Shown: positions 19,360-29,766, numbered from the stretch's first letter. The stretch is DNA of 64,000 nucleotides from Gilliamella sp. Choc4-2 (GCF_001690355.1 NZ_LZHG01000044.1:23467-87466); one strand, 5' to 3'. Made by a program: numbers and translations. Notes: generated from the sequence alone by a model not told the origin.

Positions 19360-20043
19360 TTATTGACGTCCAGGTAGTTTTTTCCATGTTACTTCATTAC
19401 GCAAATAAGTTGGTTCAACTTCTTCAACGTTAATTATGTCTTTTCTTTTCCATTTTTGATCTGCAATCACAATTAAATCTTGAGCATGAGGCAGTAAAAT
19501 ATTACTTCGTTTTATATTGTTAAGCATATTTGGGTAAGTTTGCCATCCGGTACCAGCACTATAACTATTTTCATTAATATTCTGCACTTTTTCGATTACT
19601 TGTTCCGGAGCAATAACGCATTCGGGTATTATCGTTTGCCATTGATTATTAATATAACGATACTGCCCTAAATAAACTTCATTCATTCTCGCATCAATAG
19701 CTGCAATTATATCTGTTGCCTGTTCTGTACGGTATACACCTTGCACTAAAGTCATAAGAGTTGATACACCAATCATTGGTTTATCAATGCCTAAAGCCAA
19801 ACCTTGTGCAACCCCAATGCCGATTCGAACACCAGTAAAACTACCAGGACCTTGTCCAAAAGCGATTGCATCAATTTTTGAAAGTGAACAATCAGATTGT
19901 TTGAGTAATTTATCAACCATTGGCAATATTTGTTTGGTATGATCGCGAGCAGAGATAATAAAATCATATGTGATTTCGTTCTGGTAGGACAAAGCTACGG
20001 AACAGGCTTCTGTTGAAGTATCAATGGCTAAAATAGTACTCAT
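19360..20043 (-). CDS. tsaB: tRNA threonylcarbamoyladenosine biosynthesis protein TsaB
   Basis: Partner of TsaD, TsaE and TsaC in making t6A37 on ANN-decoding tRNAs. It has 227 residues (E. coli 231). It starts ILAIDTSTEACSVAL, and the ASKHA-fold stretch AFGQGPGSFTGVRIGIGVAQ is conserved. It lies 30 bases downstream of yoaA on the same strand, the same pairing as in E. coli. Confidence 0.95.
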   Translation of the reverse strand: MSTILAIDTSTEACSVALSYQNEITYDFIISARDHTKQILPMVDKLLKQSDCSLSKIDAIAFGQGPGSFTGVRIGIGVAQGLALGIDKPMIGVSTLMTLVQGVYRTEQATDIIAAIDARMNEVYLGQYRYINNQWQTIIPECVIAPEQVIEKVQNINENSYSAGTGWQTYPNMLNNIKRSNILLPHAQDLIVIADQKWKRKDIINVEEVEPTYLRNEVTWKKLPGRQ

Positions 20044-20073
20044 TTTTTCCTCAAAATAATTAATCTTTTCAAA

Positions 20074-21978
20074 TCAGCGTTTAGTTAATAGGAAATTAAT
20101 AACCTTATTAACATCTCGAGTTCTTGGCGAAGGTGGCAAGCTATTAATAAAAGTTGCACCATAAGGTCGCATCACTAGACGATTATCACAGATAATAATC
20201 GCCCCCCGATCATCATGGTGGCGAATTAATCGCCCAACACCTTGTTTTAAAGTGATTACCGCTTCGGGTAACTGTACTTCATCAAATGCGTCACCACCTT
20301 GCATTTGGCAATCTTCCATCCGAGCTTTAATCAATGGATCTTCTGGTGATATAAAAGGCAATTTATCTATAATAACACATGATAGAGTATCGCCTCTAAC
20401 ATCAATGCCTTCCCAAAAGCTACTAGTAGCAATTAATAATGCGTTGCCGCTTTGAATAAACTGTTCAAGTAACTTAATTTTGCTGGTTTCCCCTTGGACT
20501 AGCACTGGTAATTGTATTAGTTCCCTAAATTGCTTAGCTAAAGCATTCACCATGGCGTAAGAAGTACATAAGAAAAAACAACGCCCGTTATTTGCTTCGA
20601 TTACAGGTAATAAAATTTCAACAAGTTTTTCAGCATTACCTTTTTCATTAGGAGAAGGAATATAACGAGGAACACATAATATCGTTTGATGTTGATAATC
20701 AAAAGGGCTTTCTAGTATCAATGAATCGGCATTAATTAGTCCTAAACGTTTAGTAAAATAGCCTAATTGATTATCAACCGATAATGTTGCAGAAGTAAAT
20801 ATCCAGCATCCTTTTCGTTCAACTAACAGTTCAGCAAATTTATCCGAAACGGATAAGGGTGTTAAAGCAAATATAAAATAGTTAGGTGTACTTTCATACC
20901 AGTAACTAAACCCCATTACTTTTGTTTCGCTTAATCTTTTTAAAAGTAAAATATATTGATTCACTCGTTCAAAACAGTTATCTAATGTGGTGGACCGCCC
21001 TAAACCCAATAATAGAATCTCATGACAAAAGTTCAATACATCAAATAGATAAGACAACTCATTTTTTATTGATTCTTGACTCAAAAGATATCGCAAGTTT
21101 CCTTTTGGGGCTTGCTGGCTAACAATGATACGTAGATCTTGAACACTTTTTTGCAATTTATCTGCACACTGCTGTAATTGAGACATATCTTTTACTTCCG
21201 TCCGATAACAAAGCATAATTTGTTTAGATAAATCAAATAATTGCCTGCTACTCAATTGTTGCCCAAAATAATGACAAGCTAAATCTGGCAATTGATGTGC
21301 TTCATCAAAAATCATGACATCAGCTTTAGGTATAAGTTCGCCAAATCCAGTATCTTTAACAACAATATCCGCCAAAAATAGATGATGATTAACTACAACA
21401 ATATCTGCATTTAATGCACGTTTACGGGCTTTGACAACATAACAATCGTTATAATGCTCGCAATCACTGCCAAGACAAGACTCATTAGTGCTCGTCAGTA
21501 TTGTCCAAATTGCATTCTCTTCAGTCACGTTAGCACATTTGCTAATATCACCATCTTTTGTTTTAATTGACCAGTTCTTTACACGTGCTAAATCCACTCT
21601 TAGCTCTTTATTAAGATCACCCGCAGCAGCATATTGGTGATACAACCGTTCTAAACAAAGGTAATTAGAGCGTCCTTTAAGCAACGATACTTTGCCCGTG
21701 TAATTCAATGCCTTTTTGATAATTGGCAAGTCTTTACTAAATAACTGTTCTTGTAGGTTTTTAGAACCAGTTGACAATATTACTTTTTTATCACTTCGCA
21801 AAGCAGGTACTAAATAAGCAAATGTTTTACCCGTTCCAGTTCCTGCTTCAACAACAAGCGATTGCTGTTTTTTTATTGACTCAGTAATTTTACTTGCCAT
21901 GATCCTTTGTGGTTCTCGAGCCACAAAGCCTTCAATAGTTTTAGCTAGCAAACCATTATCTGCAAAATCATCAATCAC
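20074..21978 (-). CDS. yoaA: DinG/XPD-type DNA helicase YoaA
   Basis: Superfamily 2 helicase, 634 residues (E. coli YoaA 636). Walker A is EAGTGTGKT near residue 45 and the DEAH box is FDEAHQLPD. The Fe-S cluster cysteines of the XPD type lie in the stretch ending SCLGSDCEHYNDCYV. Helicase motif VI is QGVGRLIRH. In E. coli YoaA works with HolC in repair of replication damage. I looked for a LexA box upstream and did not find a good one. Confidence 0.93.
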   Translation of the reverse strand: MIDDFADNGLLAKTIEGFVAREPQRIMASKITESIKKQQSLVVEAGTGTGKTFAYLVPALRSDKKVILSTGSKNLQEQLFSKDLPIIKKALNYTGKVSLLKGRSNYLCLERLYHQYAAAGDLNKELRVDLARVKNWSIKTKDGDISKCANVTEENAIWTILTSTNESCLGSDCEHYNDCYVVKARKRALNADIVVVNHHLFLADIVVKDTGFGELIPKADVMIFDEAHQLPDLACHYFGQQLSSRQLFDLSKQIMLCYRTEVKDMSQLQQCADKLQKSVQDLRIIVSQQAPKGNLRYLLSQESIKNELSYLFDVLNFCHEILLLGLGRSTTLDNCFERVNQYILLLKRLSETKVMGFSYWYESTPNYFIFALTPLSVSDKFAELLVERKGCWIFTSATLSVDNQLGYFTKRLGLINADSLILESPFDYQHQTILCVPRYIPSPNEKGNAEKLVEILLPVIEANNGRCFFLCTSYAMVNALAKQFRELIQLPVLVQGETSKIKLLEQFIQSGNALLIATSSFWEGIDVRGDTLSCVIIDKLPFISPEDPLIKARMEDCQMQGGDAFDEVQLPEAVITLKQGVGRLIRHHDDRGAIIICDNRLVMRPYGATFINSLPPSPRTRDVNKVINFLLTKR

Positions 21979-22315
21979 TTAAATCACACCTAATTAAAAA
22001 AAACAGCTTTAAATAAACTTTTAAAAATTATTTAATAAATTATACAAGGTTATACTATAAGAAACAGTGTAAAACAGCTGTATTTATTACAATGGAATGG
22101 GATAATTAATAACCTATGAATTAGTCATACTATAACAATAACTTTTCAAAAAAGATATATTTGAATTCAAACCTAATTTAATGAAATAATACTAAAAATA
22201 AGAGTAACTAAAAAAATATTTACTAAATAAATTATCCATTTGGTAAATTAGGTTTTATTACCAAATGGCAGATTAATATTGATTTGAGTCTATAAAAATA
22301 ATTTGTTAAATTTCA
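21979..22315. other. Intergenic region between yoaA and the glycan locus
   Basis: 337 AT-rich bases that should contain the yoaA promoter (near 22000-22100) and the end of the glycan operon. The hairpin at 22236-22268 is the only strong structure. No gene is visible. Confidence 0.5.
22236..22268 (-). terminator. Probable terminator at the end of the GT9 transcript
   Basis: Perfect 11-bp stem: CCATTTGGTAA (22236-22246) with TTACCAAATGG (22258-22268), 11-base loop. It lies 48 bases downstream of the GT9 stop. On the minus strand it is followed by AT-rich sequence including a T7 run about 20 bases on, not directly adjacent, so termination is probable rather than certain. Confidence 0.55.
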
Positions 22316-23509
22316 TTATGGCATACTATCCGAAATCCGATTGATAAATTCATTATTATCTACTTTACCTAAAAAAGACTTATAAAAAACAATTTGTTTG
22401 GCATTTGGGTTATTTGGTGCCCATAATTGTTCATAACAATAAGGTAATTCAACTGTTAAGTTATGTTGGTTTAAATAAGTCTTATCAACAAGATAATTAC
22501 AAGACTGCTTAAAATAGTTTTTCCATTTTCTTCGCATTTTTAAATTAATATCATCAGTTTCTTCATATAAGATAGATTCAGAATAGATCGTTAAGCATGG
22601 CAAATTAAAGGCGGCTGCGATATGAACAATAGAAGTGTCAACGGTTACTACATATGATGATTTTTTTACTAAGGCAACAATATCTAAAATTGAGTTAGAT
22701 TTAAATTTTAATCCTAATTTTGCATCAATTTTATTCAGTTTATTAGGTTCACCAATAAATACTATTTGATAACCAAACTTTGTTTCTTTCAAACTTGATA
22801 CAAGGCATTCCATTTGCCATTGAGATAATTCCCGCTTTCTTGCTCCACCAAAAGGATTAACGATAACAAATTTGTCTATATTATTTTGGGATAAAAAATC
22901 TAATATATATTTTTCGTTTGCTGATGATGTATGAAGGTCATAACTGTAATCATGAGTTCTCACATTTAAATAGGTATATACCATATTTAGCTGATTTGTT
23001 ATATGAGCATTATTATCATAATAAGGGATAGATATATTATAAGTTTTCACATTGCTTTTATTAAATCCCATTAAATGAGTTGAGTTGGTAAAAGCGCAAA
23101 ATATAATTTTTCTCATCTCGAAAGAATAAAAAGGCCTAGTGTCAATAACAAGGTCAAAATGCTTTTTCCTAATTTTTTTTATGGTATGAAATAAATCTTT
23201 TATTGAATAGTCATTGTAGCTAAAAGTGCCTTTTACATATGGGTTATGCTCAATAATAGCCAGACTTCCTTGTTGCGATGATACATATACATCATAGCCT
23301 GCTTGCGCGAGATTTTTGATTAACGGGGTGGTCACTACCAAATCGCCAATTTTGTCATTACGAGCAATTAAAATTGTTTTTATTTTTGAAGGATCAAATT
23401 CCTCTTTTCTTTTAGGAAAACAGCATATTAATAGTTTGTTTATTGTATTTAGAAAAAATAATTTTATTTTTTTACGTAAAAACTTTATTTGCCACACAAA
23501 ATTACTCAT
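22316..23509 (-). CDS. Glycosyltransferase family 9 (heptosyltransferase-like)
   Basis: Protein of 397 residues. A basic N-terminal segment, possibly membrane-associating, precedes the GT9 pattern: KTILIARNDKIGDLVVTTPL at about 44-63, then the second-domain pattern IVNPFGGARKRELSQWQ and VVTVDTSIVHIAAAFNLPCL. GT9 enzymes of the WaaC/WaaF/WaaQ type add heptose or other sugars from nucleotide donors in LPS core. The acceptor and donor cannot be read from sequence. It is the last gene of the long minus-strand glycan block. Confidence 0.85.
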   Translation of the reverse strand: MSNFVWQIKFLRKKIKLFFLNTINKLLICCFPKRKEEFDPSKIKTILIARNDKIGDLVVTTPLIKNLAQAGYDVYVSSQQGSLAIIEHNPYVKGTFSYNDYSIKDLFHTIKKIRKKHFDLVIDTRPFYSFEMRKIIFCAFTNSTHLMGFNKSNVKTYNISIPYYDNNAHITNQLNMVYTYLNVRTHDYSYDLHTSSANEKYILDFLSQNNIDKFVIVNPFGGARKRELSQWQMECLVSSLKETKFGYQIVFIGEPNKLNKIDAKLGLKFKSNSILDIVALVKKSSYVVTVDTSIVHIAAAFNLPCLTIYSESILYEETDDINLKMRRKWKNYFKQSCNYLVDKTYLNQHNLTVELPYCYEQLWAPNNPNAKQIVFYKSFLGKVDNNEFINRISDSMP

Positions 23510-23521
23510 ACTCTTTAAATC

Positions 23522-24490
23522 CTAGCTTGGTTTGTTATTTTTTTCTTTCTTGTTTAATTTCAATAATAAATAAGTTATTAAAAATTTTGTCCCTTTAAAT
23601 AATTTACCTTTTTTTAAAAAGGACTTTCCATAAATACGATAATCATTAATTCTCATTCTCGGAAGATAACTTTTTAAAGGTTGCTTATGCCATGGCGTGA
23701 AATGTTTATAAAAAACATATAAGTTTTGAGCTAACCCAATATGCTCAAGATACCAAGGCTTTCTTGCTCCAGTAAAATGGATAATATAAGGAAGAGTATC
23801 TTCATGGTAAAAAAATTGTTCTTTTTCAGATTCAGTCATCCAAGTAAAAAGATAATTCCATCTACAATCAATAAATTTAATATGATTTTGTAAAACAAGA
23901 TTTAATGCATCTTGATCTGGATAAATCAGTTTTGACTGAGGATTTAATAAAATGGCATTAACTTTATTTTCAACGTCAAATTCACACCAATTTTTGGTAT
24001 TAATATAAAGGAACCCAGAATTAAAATAATTCGCTGAATTTAATTTTAATCGACTAACATTTTTAGCTACGTTTTGCTGTTTTAATGAGTCTGAAACTAC
24101 TGCACATATTACAGTATCAATATCAACCTGTTTAATTGAAGATATGTCTTTGAAACAGAGCGTATCAGCATCTAAATAGATAAATTTATCCACTTTACCT
24201 AATAGTAGTCGAGGGACTAATAACCGAATATACATTGAACGGTTAATATGTTTTAATTTATGCTCATTTTGATATTTTTCTATTTCTTGCTGGTCAATTG
24301 TCAGAATTTCAATAGGGGCATCAAGTTTTTGAAAGATTTGAAGTTCACTTTTCGGAACATCATATAAAAATACATAGAATTGTATAGAATTATGTAAATT
24401 ATTTAATTGAATTGATTTTATTGCAATTGCGACATATTCAAGATAATTACTATCTGTACAAAAGGCTATATTTATTTTTTGATTATTCAT
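23522..24490 (-). CDS. Glycosyltransferase family 8
   Basis: Retaining glycosyltransferase of the WaaO/WaaJ/LgtC type, 322 residues. It starts INIAFCTDSNYLEYVAIAIKS. The metal-binding DxD is in YLDADTLCFKD, followed by YFNSGFLYINTKNW, YPDQDALNLVL and HFTGARKPWY, all typical of GT8. Such enzymes add glucose or galactose to LPS core. It ends 12 bases before the GT9 start. The basic C-terminus (LLKLNKKEKNNKPS) may touch the membrane. Confidence 0.88.
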   Translation of the reverse strand: MNNQKINIAFCTDSNYLEYVAIAIKSIQLNNLHNSIQFYVFLYDVPKSELQIFQKLDAPIEILTIDQQEIEKYQNEHKLKHINRSMYIRLLVPRLLLGKVDKFIYLDADTLCFKDISSIKQVDIDTVICAVVSDSLKQQNVAKNVSRLKLNSANYFNSGFLYINTKNWCEFDVENKVNAILLNPQSKLIYPDQDALNLVLQNHIKFIDCRWNYLFTWMTESEKEQFFYHEDTLPYIIHFTGARKPWYLEHIGLAQNLYVFYKHFTPWHKQPLKSYLPRMRINDYRIYGKSFLKKGKLFKGTKFLITYLLLKLNKKEKNNKPS

Positions 24491-24550
24491 ATTGTTTCTG
24501 CCCTGTTATTACAGTTTAATTAGATTAAACACTTCTACTTATCCATTTAG

Positions 24551-25540
24551 TTACTTTTTTGAACCACGCCTAATATATCGATAATATAAGCTACCAAAAA
24601 TCCAAACCATTAAGTTAGTAGATTTGATAATTTTTATTTTTTTTTGATCAGTTTTACGTAAGTATTGTGTATCAACAATTTTTATCTCATTGATAAATCC
24701 TAAATCTTTATTAAGATAATTACGAATTTGCTTGTAGTTGAAGTTTTTTAAATATTCAATTAATAGTTTTGTTTTTAGTTTGACTAAAATTGATTGAACC
24801 AACTGCTTTACAATAAGTTGATCTTCACAATGATAATTCTGATTTAAATAAAATTGTATACGTGACCATGTGTTAATATCTTCTAAATATAAATCAATTA
24901 TTGCAGTTGCATTTGTTACTGATTTTTCACGATAAAAATAATTAAATAAGTGCTCTTTTACCACAAAGACATCACTTTTAGTTATTGTTTTGATCGTAAA
25001 GAAAATATCTTCACACACTTTTAGATCGATATCGAATGTGATGTTATTGTCGATTAAAAATGAACGTCTAAACAGCATACCTGAGATATGAAAGCATTTT
25101 TCAAGAAAACTTTTGACAATATTACCCTCATTAAAATTAAATATCTCTTTAACAATACTACTTTTTTTTATCCGATAAAATCCACAATAAACAATGTTGC
25201 CATGTGTTTGCTGTTGTCGTAATAACATTGTTTCAAAAAAGGTAGGAGCATAAGTGTCATCACTATCTAAAAAGCAAATAAACTCACCTGTAGAACATTC
25301 TATCCCTTTATTCCTTGCTGCTGATACCCCACTATTAGTTTGATGATAAACAATACATTTATTATTATTTTGCTGATATTCATCTAGCAATTGTGATGTG
25401 CCATCGGTTGATCCATCATCAATAATTATCATTTGGTAATTTTGATAAGTCTGCGCCTCCACTGATTTAAGGGTCTTTTCAATCACATCTTTTGTATTAT
25501 AAGCAGGGATAACTACCGATATTAGAGGGTTAATATTCAT
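24551..25540 (-). CDS. Glycosyltransferase family 2
   Basis: Inverting GT-A enzyme of 329 residues. It opens ISVVIPAYNTKDVIEKTLKS, has IIDDGSTDGT, then AARNKGIECSTGEFICFLDS with the DSDD metal site at about residues 90-93. The C-terminal half is poorly conserved and basic. Substrate unknown. It sits between two GT8 genes in the same orientation. Confidence 0.85.
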   Translation of the reverse strand: MNINPLISVVIPAYNTKDVIEKTLKSVEAQTYQNYQMIIIDDGSTDGTSQLLDEYQQNNNKCIVYHQTNSGVSAARNKGIECSTGEFICFLDSDDTYAPTFFETMLLRQQQTHGNIVYCGFYRIKKSSIVKEIFNFNEGNIVKSFLEKCFHISGMLFRRSFLIDNNITFDIDLKVCEDIFFTIKTITKSDVFVVKEHLFNYFYREKSVTNATAIIDLYLEDINTWSRIQFYLNQNYHCEDQLIVKQLVQSILVKLKTKLLIEYLKNFNYKQIRNYLNKDLGFINEIKIVDTQYLRKTDQKKIKIIKSTNLMVWIFGSLYYRYIRRGSKK

Positions 25541-25681
25541 GTAAACCTTAATTAAAATAATTATAAACCGTTAATGTGTTATACATTGTTTTGCATTCAT
25601 AATATAACTGATTTTATTCTTCACCAATAATGATTACTTGGATTTATACAATTTTAGCTAAATGTTATTGAGTTCGCTAAA

Positions 25682-26656
25682 TCATTTTTTCCAAATTTTA
25701 TGCTTTAAATATAGAGTATAATAAAGAACAGCTCTCCAATATTTACCTTCATTCGATAAAATTTTAGCGTAACGGCGAGTAGTTGAAGGTGATTTGTTAT
25801 TGGCTAATAATAATGAAGTGTCCCTCCAAGGCGATCCATTAATATATTGCTGATATACAGGGGTCAAATAAAGTCTAAACCATGGTTTGCTACCTGATAC
25901 ATAATGAATAAAAATGGCGTTATCAGATACTTTCAAATCCTCATTTCCTTCAACTGTAAGTACTGTAATATTATTATATTTTCTTGGAAGATAATATACT
26001 TTATCTTTCAATAAAAGGTTTAATACATCTTGATCTGGGAATTTATAAGCTACGCCTTCATTTAATAGATTTAGCGCTTTATTTGTTACATCTAACTGAT
26101 TCCAGTTTTCGATGTTATATAGAATTACACCGGAATTAAAATAATTACCATATTCGATTTCAAATTTTTTGCATTGGGATTTTTGAGTATTTTCAACATC
26201 AGGGACAGCAGCAACAACTTGATCAGTTAAATTAGTATTAAATAGTTGTTCTAATGATCCTAAACATAATGTATCGCTATCAACATAAAGTAATTTGTTA
26301 ATATCTTTAGATATAATTAATGGAGCAATTATGCGTAGGCAAGCTGAAACAGGAAAATATTTGGTGTTATTTGTATGAATTTGGAGTTTATCGTTAATAT
26401 CATATTCAGTTAATGATACTAAATCCGATGCAAGTTGGGCTATTTTACTTTTATTCGCATCTGATACATTCTGCATAAATAAATGGAAATGTAATGCTTT
26501 ATCTGCATTATTTTTAATAATTGAGTGGATATTTACTCCTGCAGGTAAGGCATAATCATCATCAAAACAAAGAAGCACATGCCATTGTTCGGGCGATGTT
26601 TTATTATTTAAAATTATTTCTTTTTTATTTTGTAGGAATTCATTAATATTAATCAT
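25682..26656 (-). CDS. Glycosyltransferase family 8 (second)
   Basis: Second GT8 of the locus, 324 residues, distinct from the one at 23522. DxD is in LLYVDSDTLCLGSL. Other motifs are YFNSGVILYNIENW, FPDQDVLNLLL and IHYVSGSKPWF. The C-terminal part, after GSPWRDTSLLL, looks like the helical C-domain of E. coli WaaO/WaaJ enzymes. Likely an LPS core glucosyl- or galactosyltransferase. Confidence 0.87.
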   Translation of the reverse strand: MININEFLQNKKEIILNNKTSPEQWHVLLCFDDDYALPAGVNIHSIIKNNADKALHFHLFMQNVSDANKSKIAQLASDLVSLTEYDINDKLQIHTNNTKYFPVSACLRIIAPLIISKDINKLLYVDSDTLCLGSLEQLFNTNLTDQVVAAVPDVENTQKSQCKKFEIEYGNYFNSGVILYNIENWNQLDVTNKALNLLNEGVAYKFPDQDVLNLLLKDKVYYLPRKYNNITVLTVEGNEDLKVSDNAIFIHYVSGSKPWFRLYLTPVYQQYINGSPWRDTSLLLANNKSPSTTRRYAKILSNEGKYWRAVLYYTLYLKHKIWKK

Positions 26657-26745
26657 TTATTATTTCCACTGTTGTACCAACTAATTAAAAGCTATCGTTT
26701 TGAGTTAAATCCAATAGTTTTGGAACAAATTATTAAAACGCGATA

Positions 26746-27825
26746 TCAAAAATTATCTTTTATATAAGTTTTGTACATATAGTCTTCATTATTTGCAAAT
26801 TTTTGGACGGTAATGAAATTTTTCATAATCGCCTTTTTTCGAGATAAATAATCTGCCTCATTACATTGATTAATTATATATTCAATATTATCAATTTCAC
26901 TTTCATCTACTCGGATAATACCATCTTCATCAAAAAATTCATAAATTTTAGTCGCTCCAATGTAGATAGGCACTGTCTGAGTTGCAAAGCAATTTGTCAA
27001 TTTTTCGGTAAAACAATATGGTGATATTTCATTTTCAAAGATAATAGAATACCGATAATCTTTCAAAGTATCATAAGGTTCAACAATGTTACCACCGTCA
27101 AACGTTCCAAACGTATCAACATTGGGATTATTTTTTAATTTAATCGCAGTCGCAATTCGTTTAAGATGTAAATCACATAATCTTTTTCCGGAAGATATCA
27201 TGGATATATTTTTTATCTTTTCATAAAATAAGTTTTGTTGAAAGATTCCCTCTAAGTTAGGTAACATAATAAAATCTCTTGTAAAAAGTTTTATGTCTGC
27301 ACAAAAAGGAACAAATCGAGCATTTGGTATTTCGTTTAATAATTTTTCATCATAGGTAAATATCAAATCAAAATCTTTTTCTAACCCCAGATAGTTTTTG
27401 AATATATCATAACTATCTGGTTTTATACCTTTTGTTTCAACTAGAGCACCAAAACGATTACGTGGTGACCCCATTGTTTCTAACATACGACCATGGGTAT
27501 ATAAATGTAAAGGCAATTCGAAATTGTATTTATCCCAATAGATAAGGTTACTTGTTTGCGATGAAGCATCAGGGCGATAGCGATCTCTTAAAAACATGAC
27601 CCGAATTTTTTCACCTTTTTTATTGTAAATTTCGGGTTCAATGGAACATAGTCTTACATTAGGCTTGTAGATAGGAATATAGATATTTTCATAAATTTTT
27701 GCATTTTTTCTATATAATATATAAGGAGTTTTACTACCATATTTCTTTTTAAAGAAATATTTTTTTTTGTTATCTTTTATAAATAGACAAATAAAATCGA
27801 CTACAATCCTTTTTAAACTCATCAT
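26746..27825 (-). CDS. Glycosyltransferase family 10 (alpha-1,3-fucosyltransferase-like)
   Basis: Protein of 359 residues with the family-10 hallmark YSIIFENEISPYCFTEKL (near residue 265) followed by NCFATQTVPIYIGA, the pattern of bacterial and animal alpha-1,3-fucosyltransferases that use GDP-fucose. The start is a Lys/Phe-rich segment. The coding strand has an A9 run (complement of 27760-27768) about 20 codons in, a possible slippage site. No GDP-fucose synthesis genes (gmd, fcl) are in the window, so the donor must come from elsewhere or be another sugar. Confidence 0.8.
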   Translation of the reverse strand: MMSLKRIVVDFICLFIKDNKKKYFFKKKYGSKTPYILYRKNAKIYENIYIPIYKPNVRLCSIEPEIYNKKGEKIRVMFLRDRYRPDASSQTSNLIYWDKYNFELPLHLYTHGRMLETMGSPRNRFGALVETKGIKPDSYDIFKNYLGLEKDFDLIFTYDEKLLNEIPNARFVPFCADIKLFTRDFIMLPNLEGIFQQNLFYEKIKNISMISSGKRLCDLHLKRIATAIKLKNNPNVDTFGTFDGGNIVEPYDTLKDYRYSIIFENEISPYCFTEKLTNCFATQTVPIYIGATKIYEFFDEDGIIRVDESEIDNIEYIINQCNEADYLSRKKAIMKNFITVQKFANNEDYMYKTYIKDNF

Positions 27826-27973
27826 ATTACCTTATATTTCTAAGCTAACTTTACTACATTGCTGCTTTAAAATTAATCACTATAAACAATGAATATATCG
27901 ATACAAATCAAATTTTTTTGAATTTTATTTATTGTTAAATATATAACCGTAAAATCTGCAATGCCACAATAAA

Positions 27974-29743
27974 TTATCCTAATTGATTTGATAAATACAA
28001 TTTAGCATAAATACCTTCTTTTTGAAGTAATGTTTTATGATTACCTCGTTCAATTATATGCCCATTATCAATAACTAATATTTCATCAGCTTTTTCAATA
28101 GTAGATAATCTATGTGCTATAACAATAGCTGTTCGGCCTTTTTGCAATTCATCTAAGGCTTTTTGAATGGCTCTTTCTGATTCAGTATCTAGCGCAGAAG
28201 TAGCCTCATCTAAAATTAAAATTGGGCTATTCCGTAAAAGTGCTCTAGCAATAGCAATTCGTTGTCTTTGCCCACCAGATAATAGCGAACCACCTTCACC
28301 AACCTTGGTATCAAATCCATTTTCACATTGTATAATGAAATCATAAGCATAAGCCTTTTTTGCAGCTTCTTCTATTTCCTCTATTGTGTACTCACCAATC
28401 CGACCATAAGCAATATTGTTAGCAATAGAATCATTAAAGAGATGAACATTTTGTGATACTAATCCAATTTGATTACGCAAAGAATTTAACGTTAAATCCT
28501 GTATATTGTAACCGTCAATGAATATTTCACCTTCAGAAATATCATAAAAACGCGCTAATAAACTAGCTATTGTCGTTTTTCCTGAACCTGATCGCCCAAC
28601 CAATGCTACAGTTTTTCCAGCTGGGACTGAAAAACTAATATCTTGTAAAGCCAAATCTTGCCGTGTTTCATAACCAAAAGATACATGATTAAACTTAATA
28701 TCGCCCTTGACTCTTTCGATATTTACAGTGCCTTTATCTGATTCTACTGGTTGTTCTAAAATAGCAAAGAGTGTCTGACAAGCAGCCATACCTTTTTGAA
28801 AATTAGCATTAACACTCGTTAAACTTTTGATTGGTTGCATTAATGCAACTAATGATGAAAAAACAACAGTAAATTCACCTGGTGTTATATTTAGTTCAGG
28901 ATCACTTGCAGTAAGCAAGACAAATGCTATTGCGAAGGAAATAACTGATTGTATAATTGGTGTAGACAATGCTGATATAGACACTAAACGCATACCATCA
29001 CGACGAAATTTATTACTTACTTTTTCAAAATTTTTTGACTCTTCATCTTGGGCTCCAAATACAATTATTTCTCGATGCCCTTTAAGCATTTGCTCGACCG
29101 ACATGGTAACATTACCCATGGAGTTTTGCATATTTTTGGCTAATTTTCTAAACTTTACAGAAATAAAGGTAATTAAGCTAACAACAATAGGAGTAACAAT
29201 AATTAAAGACAACGATAACTGCCAGCTGTTATAAAACATTGTGTAGAAAAGCCCACATACAAAAGCTGATTCACGTATTATTGTAATTAAGGCATCTGAC
29301 GATGAAGCAGCGACTTGTTCTGTATCATAAGTAATTCTAGATAATAACCTTCCTGTTGAAGATTGATCGTAGAAGCTAACAGGAGCATCAACAAAGTGAG
29401 CAAATAACCTTTGTCGAATCCGCATAACAATTTTACCTGAAACTAAGGCTAAAAATACAGAATAACCATAATTTGCAATACCTCGCATCAGTACTAAACC
29501 AAAGATGAAAAAGGGTGCCATATATAAAAACTCTTGATCATTCATTGAAAACCCACGATCAAGCAATGGGCGCAATATGCCAATCAATGAAGTATCAGCA
29601 AATGCACTAATAATTAACAAAATTACTGATATAAATAAAATAAATTTATGTTGTGCAATATATGGCCATAACTTCAAAAAAGTTTGCCATGTTGATGAAT
29701 CTCGATCTATATCATTAATATTTTTATGGTTATTTTGAGTCAT
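27974..29743 (-). CDS. msbA: MsbA-type lipid A export ABC transporter (copy 1)
   Basis: Fused exporter half-transporter: six membrane segments in residues about 25-300 followed by an ATPase. Length 589 (E. coli MsbA 582). The N-terminus (DSSTWQTFLKLWPYIAQHK) and the run GRLLSRITYDTEQVA closely follow E. coli MsbA. ATPase motifs are GRSGSGKT, LSGGQRQRIAIARALL and LILDEATSALD. It flips lipid A-core across the inner membrane. It lies 23 bases downstream of a second MsbA-like gene. Confidence 0.9.
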   Translation of the reverse strand: MTQNNHKNINDIDRDSSTWQTFLKLWPYIAQHKFILFISVILLIISAFADTSLIGILRPLLDRGFSMNDQEFLYMAPFFIFGLVLMRGIANYGYSVFLALVSGKIVMRIRQRLFAHFVDAPVSFYDQSSTGRLLSRITYDTEQVAASSSDALITIIRESAFVCGLFYTMFYNSWQLSLSLIIVTPIVVSLITFISVKFRKLAKNMQNSMGNVTMSVEQMLKGHREIIVFGAQDEESKNFEKVSNKFRRDGMRLVSISALSTPIIQSVISFAIAFVLLTASDPELNITPGEFTVVFSSLVALMQPIKSLTSVNANFQKGMAACQTLFAILEQPVESDKGTVNIERVKGDIKFNHVSFGYETRQDLALQDISFSVPAGKTVALVGRSGSGKTTIASLLARFYDISEGEIFIDGYNIQDLTLNSLRNQIGLVSQNVHLFNDSIANNIAYGRIGEYTIEEIEEAAKKAYAYDFIIQCENGFDTKVGEGGSLLSGGQRQRIAIARALLRNSPILILDEATSALDTESERAIQKALDELQKGRTAIVIAHRLSTIEKADEILVIDNGHIIERGNHKTLLQKEGIYAKLYLSNQLG

Positions 29744-29766
29744 ATTTTTTTACTAAATCAACTATT

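Noticed and set aside
22060..22090. Possible LexA box upstream of yoaA (AACAGTGTAAAACAGCTGTA)
   Set aside because: It contains ACAG and CTGT blocks but not the CTGT-N8-ACAG arrangement, so it does not fit an SOS operator. The uvrB upstream region also lacks one.
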